From Actinomycetota bacterium (GTDB taxonomy: Bacteria > Actinomycetota > Thermoleophilia > Gaiellales > Gaiellaceae): a stretch of 8,322 nucleotides of DNA. Under the pieces are notes generated by a model. That model searched no databases, was not told the DNA's origin, and worked only from the letters and a program-made list of their open reading frames with translations. The first letter of the stretch is position 1. Each line of letters begins with the position of its first letter. Made by a program: the position numbers and the translations under genes. Where the stretch lies: positions 1-8,322 of the forward strand of contig JACDER010000049.1 in the NCBI GenBank assembly GCA_013816275.1, in the 5' to 3' direction. Positions 5,572 to 8,322 of this stretch are shown in pieces.

Positions 5572-6719
5572 ACGAGAAAGCCTTCACGGACGAGCCGGCG
5601 GACGAGCACGAGCCGGCTCCCGTCGTCGAGGTCGCCGGGCAGATCGGCGGCGGTGAACTCACCGTCCGCTGACGCGAGGAATTCGATGTCCTGTTCGAGG
5701 TGCTCGGGGAAGGTCAACGTCTTGCCCTCGAAGGTCATCCGCGGGAAGTCGATGTCTGCAATAACGGTTGCGCGGCGTTCGAGTGGCGTCTCGATCGTGA
5801 GCTCGTCGAGCGCGCGCAGCTGCGAGAGCTGGCCGTCCCGGATCGGCCGTCGCGACTTCACGAAGCGACGCCGCTTGCGACCGGCGACGTCGTCCGGCGA
5901 GAGCCGCTCCGACAGAGTGCCGAGCAGATCGTCCTGCATCTCGCCGCCGGCCGGCACGGAGCGGCGGAACCCGACCTCGTCCGCACAGTCCTCGAGGGCC
6001 GCCTTCGCAGCGTCCAGCCAGGTGTAGACCTTGACGCCGATCGTCAGGTGGAGTGACTCCGAGTCGGTCGTCAGCGCGTCGTGGAGCCAGCCGCGCGGGA
6101 GATACATCGTGTCGCCGGCGTGCAGCACCCCGTCCTCGACGGGCGGGCCTGGGTCACCGTGCGACGCCTTCGAGTAGCGCTGGTCTCCCAGCGGCAGCTC
6201 GACGACCGGCTCGTACACGCGCCAGTGCTTCTCTCCCGCGACCTGGAGGACGAAGACGTCGTGCGTGTCGTGGTGCACGGCCAGCCCCTGCGCCGAGCGC
6301 GGCGTGAAGTACGCGTTCGCCTGCACCGGCTCTCCGAGTGCGGCCTCGAGCCCGCGGCAGAACTTCGCGATCGGAGGCCAGTTGTGGTGGAGCGCCTGGA
6401 GGACGATGGTCGCGCCCGACTCGAACTCGGCGAGGACACGGTCGACGTCGATCGTCCCGCTGAACGGCTCGGGCTGCCAGGAAAGGTCGGTCGTGTAGGA
6501 GCCCGGATCGATCGCGTCACCGTCGCGGACGAGCCGGAAGGCCGGGAAACGAAGCGCGCTCGAGCAGATCAGCCGCTCGACGTCGTCGGGCGAGATCAGA
6601 TCCTGGAAGCGATCCGGCTCCTTCCGGCGTACGACGAGCGGCTTCTGCTCCCAGTAAGCGGCGAAGAATTCTTCCGCGTCGACCGGCTCGACTGAGCGGT
6701 CGAGGGACGACCGCCTAAG
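5553..6719 (-). CDS. JmjC/cupin-4 family 2-oxoglutarate Fe(II) oxygenase (ribosomal-oxygenase-like), start codon unclear
   Basis: About 380 aa of family sequence read in one frame. The N-terminal part has SLDRSVEPVDAEEFF and YWEQKPLVVRR (codons about 6692-6618). The middle has FPAFRLVRDG, DVDRVLAEF and LQALHHNWPP. The JmjC core carries the Fe(II) triad: H and D of HHD (6275-6273 and 6269-6267) and the distal His of GWLHDA (6083-6081), followed by SLHLTIG. The C-terminal winged-helix-like domain includes FTAADLPG and SRLVLVRRLVREGFL. This is the architecture of YcfD/RoxA-type protein hydroxylases, which oxidise side chains of proteins or peptides; the substrate here is unknown. No ATG, GTG, TTG or CTG exists in this frame upstream of the YWEQKP motif; I give the bound where the acidic ORF stops. 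In-frame ATT codons lie at 6731-6729 and 6743-6741. An in-frame GTG at 6326 would delete the conserved N-terminal third and is unlikely. Confidence 0.82.
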   Translation of the reverse strand, partial: LRRSSLDRSVEPVDAEEFFAAYWEQKPLVVRRKEPDRFQDLISPDDVERLICSSALRFPAFRLVRDGDAIDPGSYTTDLSWQPEPFSGTIDVDRVLAEFESGATIVLQALHHNWPPIAKFCRGLEAALGEPVQANAYFTPRSAQGLAVHHDTHDVFVLQVAGEKHWRVYEPVVELPLGDQRYSKASHGDPGPPVEDGVLHAGDTMYLPRGWLHDALTTDSESLHLTIGVKVYTWLDAAKAALEDCADEVGFRRSVPAGGEMQDDLLGTLSERLSPDDVAGRKRRRFVKSRRPIRDGQLSQLRALDELTIETPLERRATVIADIDFPRMTFEGKTLTFPEHLEQDIEFLASADGEFTAADLPGDLDDGSRLVLVRRLVREGFLVQSDAT

Positions 6720-6876
6720 TGTCGGTCGAATCGGAGTCCGAATCCGTCCCGTCGGTATCGCTGTCCGACGAATCTTTGTCGTCTTGGTCCGCGTCTGTGA
6801 CCGGGTCCGAGCTGGTCTCGTCCGGCGTGCTGGTCTGGATCTCTTCGTCCGTCAAGGTTGTGCGCTGCTCGTCCAC
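6715..6876 (-). CDS. Small Asp/Ser/Thr-rich acidic protein or peptide (53 aa)
   Basis: It runs from a GTG at 6876-6874 to TAG at 6717-6715. It has 20 acidic residues (16 Asp, 4 Glu), 20 Ser/Thr and only two basic residues, with no Cys, Trp, Tyr, Phe or Met apart from the initiator. The first 13 residues (ending LTDEEI) look like an ordinary short helix. From residue 28 on it becomes an S/T-D alternation (DSDTDGTDSDSDSTDT). An AAAGGGG Shine-Dalgarno-like run lies 7 nt before the start, with a TACACT -10-like hexamer further upstream. It begins 42 nt after the ABC permease and ends, one frame off, exactly where oxygenase homology begins. I do not recognise a named family. It could be a peptide substrate of the oxygenase, a disordered acidic protein, or the front of a frameshifted fusion. 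Confidence 0.6.
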   Translation of the reverse strand: MDEQRTTLTDEEIQTSTPDETSSDPVTDADQDDKDSSDSDTDGTDSDSDSTDT

Positions 6877-6883
6877 TGCGAAG

Positions 6884-6890
6884 CCCCTTT
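6884..6890 (-). promoter_or_regulatory. Shine-Dalgarno-like run (AAAGGGG) of the 53-aa acidic ORF
   Basis: The minus-strand AAAGGGG ends 7 nt before the GTG at 6876, an ordinary spacing, and decides this start over the in-frame TTG at 6855. It is among the better ribosome-binding sites in the window and argues that this ORF is translated. Confidence 0.5.
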
Positions 6891-6906
6891 CGGTCGTGTG
6901 CGGGCG

Positions 6907-6912
6907 AGTGTA
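6907..6912 (-). promoter_or_regulatory. Candidate -10 element (TACACT) for the acidic ORF/oxygenase unit
   Basis: The minus-strand TACACT lies in the 42-nt gap after the permease stop. It would start an RNA near 6900, leaving a leader of about 24 nt that contains the AAAGGGG run. No good -35 is visible, so the unit may instead be read only from the transporter promoter. Confidence 0.3.
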
Positions 6913-6918
6913 TCGGGG

Positions 6919-7698
6919 CTACAGCGTGCGCTGATACACGCGGAAAGTCCAGGTCGCGATCGCCGCCATGGCGACGGTGAGCCCCAGGAGAAGGCCGAGG
7001 TGGGCCCCGACGCTGGCCCAGTCGGTCCCCGGAAGCACGACCTGGCGCGCCGCGTCCACGCCCCAGTTGACGGGGTTGTAGCGGGCCGTCACCTGCATCC
7101 AGTGCGGGATCTGCTTGATCGAGATCAGCGTCGAGGAGAGGAAGAGCAACGGGAGGCCAATGAAGTTCGCGAGCGCGATCATCGTCGCCTCGCGCCGGGT
7201 CAGCAGCGCGAGCGCCTGCGAGAGGCCGGCGAACGCGGCGCCGACGAGAGCCGCCGCCGCCAGGATGACGAGCCAGCCTGCGAGGCCTTGCTCGATGCGC
7301 ACGCCGAGCGCCAGCGCGATCACGAGGATGATCAGCGCCTGGATGACGGCGATCACCCCGGCGCGCACGACCTGCGAGGCGACCAGCGCGACCCGGCTCA
7401 CCGGCGTCGCCAGGAAGCGCGGGATCACGTCGCGGTCGAGATCGGTGATCATCGCCATCCCGCTCCACGTCCCTCCGAAGAACGCGTTCATGACGACGAT
7501 CGCGGGCGCGAGGAAGGTGATGTAGGACGCCGTCCCGAACCCGCCGCCCGGCAGGTGCACAACGCGCTTGAACAGCTGCCCGTAGAGCGTGAGCCAGACG
7601 AGCGGCTGGATCACGAGCAGGGCGATCCAGATCGGCTCGCGCATCAGGTTGCGCGCCTGGCGCCCGACCATGAACCACGTGTCTCGGACGACGTCCAT
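6919..7698 (-). CDS. ABC-2 type transporter permease (DrrB-like)
   Basis: This 259-aa integral membrane subunit of an ABC exporter has six hydrophobic segments at about 22-40, 58-78, 106-132, 140-165, 173-193 and 232-251. A cytosolic loop, DLDRDVIPRFLATPVSR (86-102), fits the conserved ABC-2 'R-x-L-x-x-P-x-x-R' element. Late in the protein, RYNPVNWGVDAARQ (206-219) matches the 'NP' motif of DrrB-like permeases. I chose the ATG at 7698, which shares one base with the TGA of the ATPase (TGATG). A GTG at 7701 would add one residue. The frame stays open upstream, but that stretch is a shadow of the ATPase gene. The substrate cannot be deduced; the family exports drugs, lipids or peptides. The acidic ORF follows 42 nt downstream. 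Confidence 0.93.
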   Translation of the reverse strand: MDVVRDTWFMVGRQARNLMREPIWIALLVIQPLVWLTLYGQLFKRVVHLPGGGFGTASYITFLAPAIVVMNAFFGGTWSGMAMITDLDRDVIPRFLATPVSRVALVASQVVRAGVIAVIQALIILVIALALGVRIEQGLAGWLVILAAAALVGAAFAGLSQALALLTRREATMIALANFIGLPLLFLSSTLISIKQIPHWMQVTARYNPVNWGVDAARQVVLPGTDWASVGAHLGLLLGLTVAMAAIATWTFRVYQRTL

Positions 7699-8321
7699 CA
7701 CTCCGCCGCCTCGTCCTCGGAATGGAAGTCCCGGCCCGTGTAGTGGAGGTAGACGTCGTCGAGGGAGGGGCGGCGGGAGTCGACCGCGTCGACCGAGATC
7801 CCGCTCCGCTCGAGTGCGGAGAGGATCTGCGGGATCGCCCGCGCGCCGCTCTCGACCCGGATCCGGAGCAGGCGGCCTTCGGCCCTCACCTCGCGAACCC
7901 CGTTGAGCTGTGCGATCACATCCCGCGCGTTCTGGACCTGACCGTCCGACAACTCGACCGTGACCGAGTCCCCTTCGAGGCTTCGCTTCAGCGAGTCGGG
8001 TGTGCCTTCGACGACGACCGTGCCGCGGCTCAGGATCGCGAGCCGGTTGGCGAGGTGGTCGGCCTCCTCGAGGTAGTGCGTCGTCAGCAGGATCGTGAGC
8101 GCCTCTTGCGCGGCGATCCGTCCCAGCTCTTCCCACATACCGGCGCGAGCCTCGGGGTCGAGGCCGGTCGTCGGCTCGTCCAGGAAGACGACCCGTGGCC
8201 GGTGGACGAGGCCGAGAGCGACGTCGAGCCGTCGCTTCATCCCGCCGGAGTAGCCACGGACGACGCGCTCGGCCGCGTCTGCGATTCCGACCAGGTCGAG
8301 CAGCTCGTCGACCCGCTCGCG
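7698..8321 (-). CDS. ABC transporter ATP-binding subunit, DrrA-like (5' end outside window)
   Basis: The last 207 residues are present; the frame runs off the right edge, so Walker A and the Q-loop are not visible. The ABC signature is YSGGM followed by KRRLDVA (codons from 8252). Walker B is RVVFLDEP with the catalytic Glu at 8177-8175, the D-loop is GLDPEA, and the H-loop is TTHYLEEAD with His at 8078-8076. A C-terminal extension of about 80 aa after VVEGTPDSLKRSL resembles the regulatory DUF4162-type tail of DrrA/antibiotic-export ATPases. It is translationally coupled to the ABC-2 permease by a 1-bp overlap and should power it. An ATG at 8240 lies inside the signature motif and is not the start. 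Confidence 0.94.
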   Translation of the reverse strand, partial: RERVDELLDLVGIADAAERVVRGYSGGMKRRLDVALGLVHRPRVVFLDEPTTGLDPEARAGMWEELGRIAAQEALTILLTTHYLEEADHLANRLAILSRGTVVVEGTPDSLKRSLEGDSVTVELSDGQVQNARDVIAQLNGVREVRAEGRLLRIRVESGARAIPQILSALERSGISVDAVDSRRPSLDDVYLHYTGRDFHSEDEAAE

Positions 8322-8322
8322 G

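Noticed and set aside
5565..5600. Intrinsic terminator after the 16-bp palindrome
   Set aside because: There is no T-rich tract on either strand, so it was recorded only as a palindrome.
5553..6326. Taking GTG 6326 as the start of the JmjC protein
   Set aside because: It would remove about 100 conserved residues, including the YWEQKP and LQALHHNWPP segments, which are intact in the same frame upstream.
6713..6719. CTTAGGC, identical to the yeast Ty1 +1 frameshift heptamer, at the acidic ORF stop
   Set aside because: In the zero frame the codons are ACT TAG, so CTT is not the P-site codon as the Ty1 mechanism requires, and no Shine-Dalgarno-like stimulator precedes it as in prfB. The identity is probably coincidence.
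6719..7743. Plus-strand open frames (a Ser/Val-rich one at 6719 and a 319-aa one at 6784)
   Set aside because: They are the complement of the acidic ORF and the permease. The Ser-rich one simply mirrors the Asp/Ser repeat codons, and neither has family features.
7699..8136. Upstream in-frame extension of the permease to about 405 aa
   Set aside because: It is low-complexity sequence antiphase to the ABC ATPase. The ATPase frame there has the signature, Walker B and H-loop motifs.

Overview
This is a GC-rich, gene-dense stretch of a bacterial chromosome. It most resembles an actinomycete, and I lean towards the Thermoleophilia/Gaiellales side of Actinomycetota. That placement is an inference from the biotin carboxylase-BCCP fusion of the acyl-CoA carboxylase type, an epsilon-like small ORF, a DrrAB-type exporter, frequent GTG starts and apparently leaderless promoters. 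It is not a marker-based assignment. I see no tRNA, rRNA, mobile element, CRISPR array or integration site. No stretch above 50 bases lacks a gene: the clear gaps are 1698-1744, 2434-2453 and 6877-6918.

Layout: (1) 2-193 (+) is the C-terminal end of a small dimeric alpha/beta-barrel-like protein. (2) 1697-190 (-) is a two-gene unit with a compact voltage-gated-type K+ channel and a class I SAM methyltransferase joined by a TAGTG stop/start overlap. (3) 1745-1939 (+) is a 64-aa protein resembling an acyl-CoA carboxylase epsilon subunit. (4) 2433-1891 (-) is a PgsA-type phosphatidylglycerophosphate synthase. (5) 2454-5571 (+) is a tight three-gene unit: a biotin carboxylase/BCCP fusion, a sucrase/ferredoxin-like [2Fe-2S] protein overlapping it by 17 bp, and a FlaR/adenylate-kinase-like P-loop protein starting directly after the preceding stop. 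(6) 8321-5553 (-) is a DrrA-like ABC ATPase (5' end outside the window), a DrrB-like ABC-2 permease, a 53-aa Asp/Ser/Thr-rich acidic ORF, and a JmjC/cupin-4 2-oxoglutarate oxygenase.

How the genes relate: the carboxylase alpha chain (malonyl- or propionyl-CoA carboxylation) sits back-to-back with a phospholipid synthase, 20 bp apart. The putative carboxylase epsilon gene lies on the far side of pgsA, so this is a lipid-precursor neighbourhood. Three starts (K+ channel, epsilon-like, pgsA) have a TANNNT hexamer ending 7-8 nt upstream of the start codon, as expected for leaderless transcripts.

The most unusual part is 5553-6876. The oxygenase has an intact conserved reading frame but no ATG, GTG, TTG or CTG start upstream of its conserved N-terminus. 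The nearest upstream start belongs to the acidic ORF, which ends out of frame exactly where the oxygenase homology begins. With the exporter genes just upstream, this suggests a linked exporter/acidic peptide/peptidyl-oxygenase unit, or a single acidic-tailed oxygenase reached by a frameshift. Genes meet tail-to-tail with overlapping stops at three places (190-193, 1891-1939, 5553-5571), and the last carries a perfect 16-bp palindrome.
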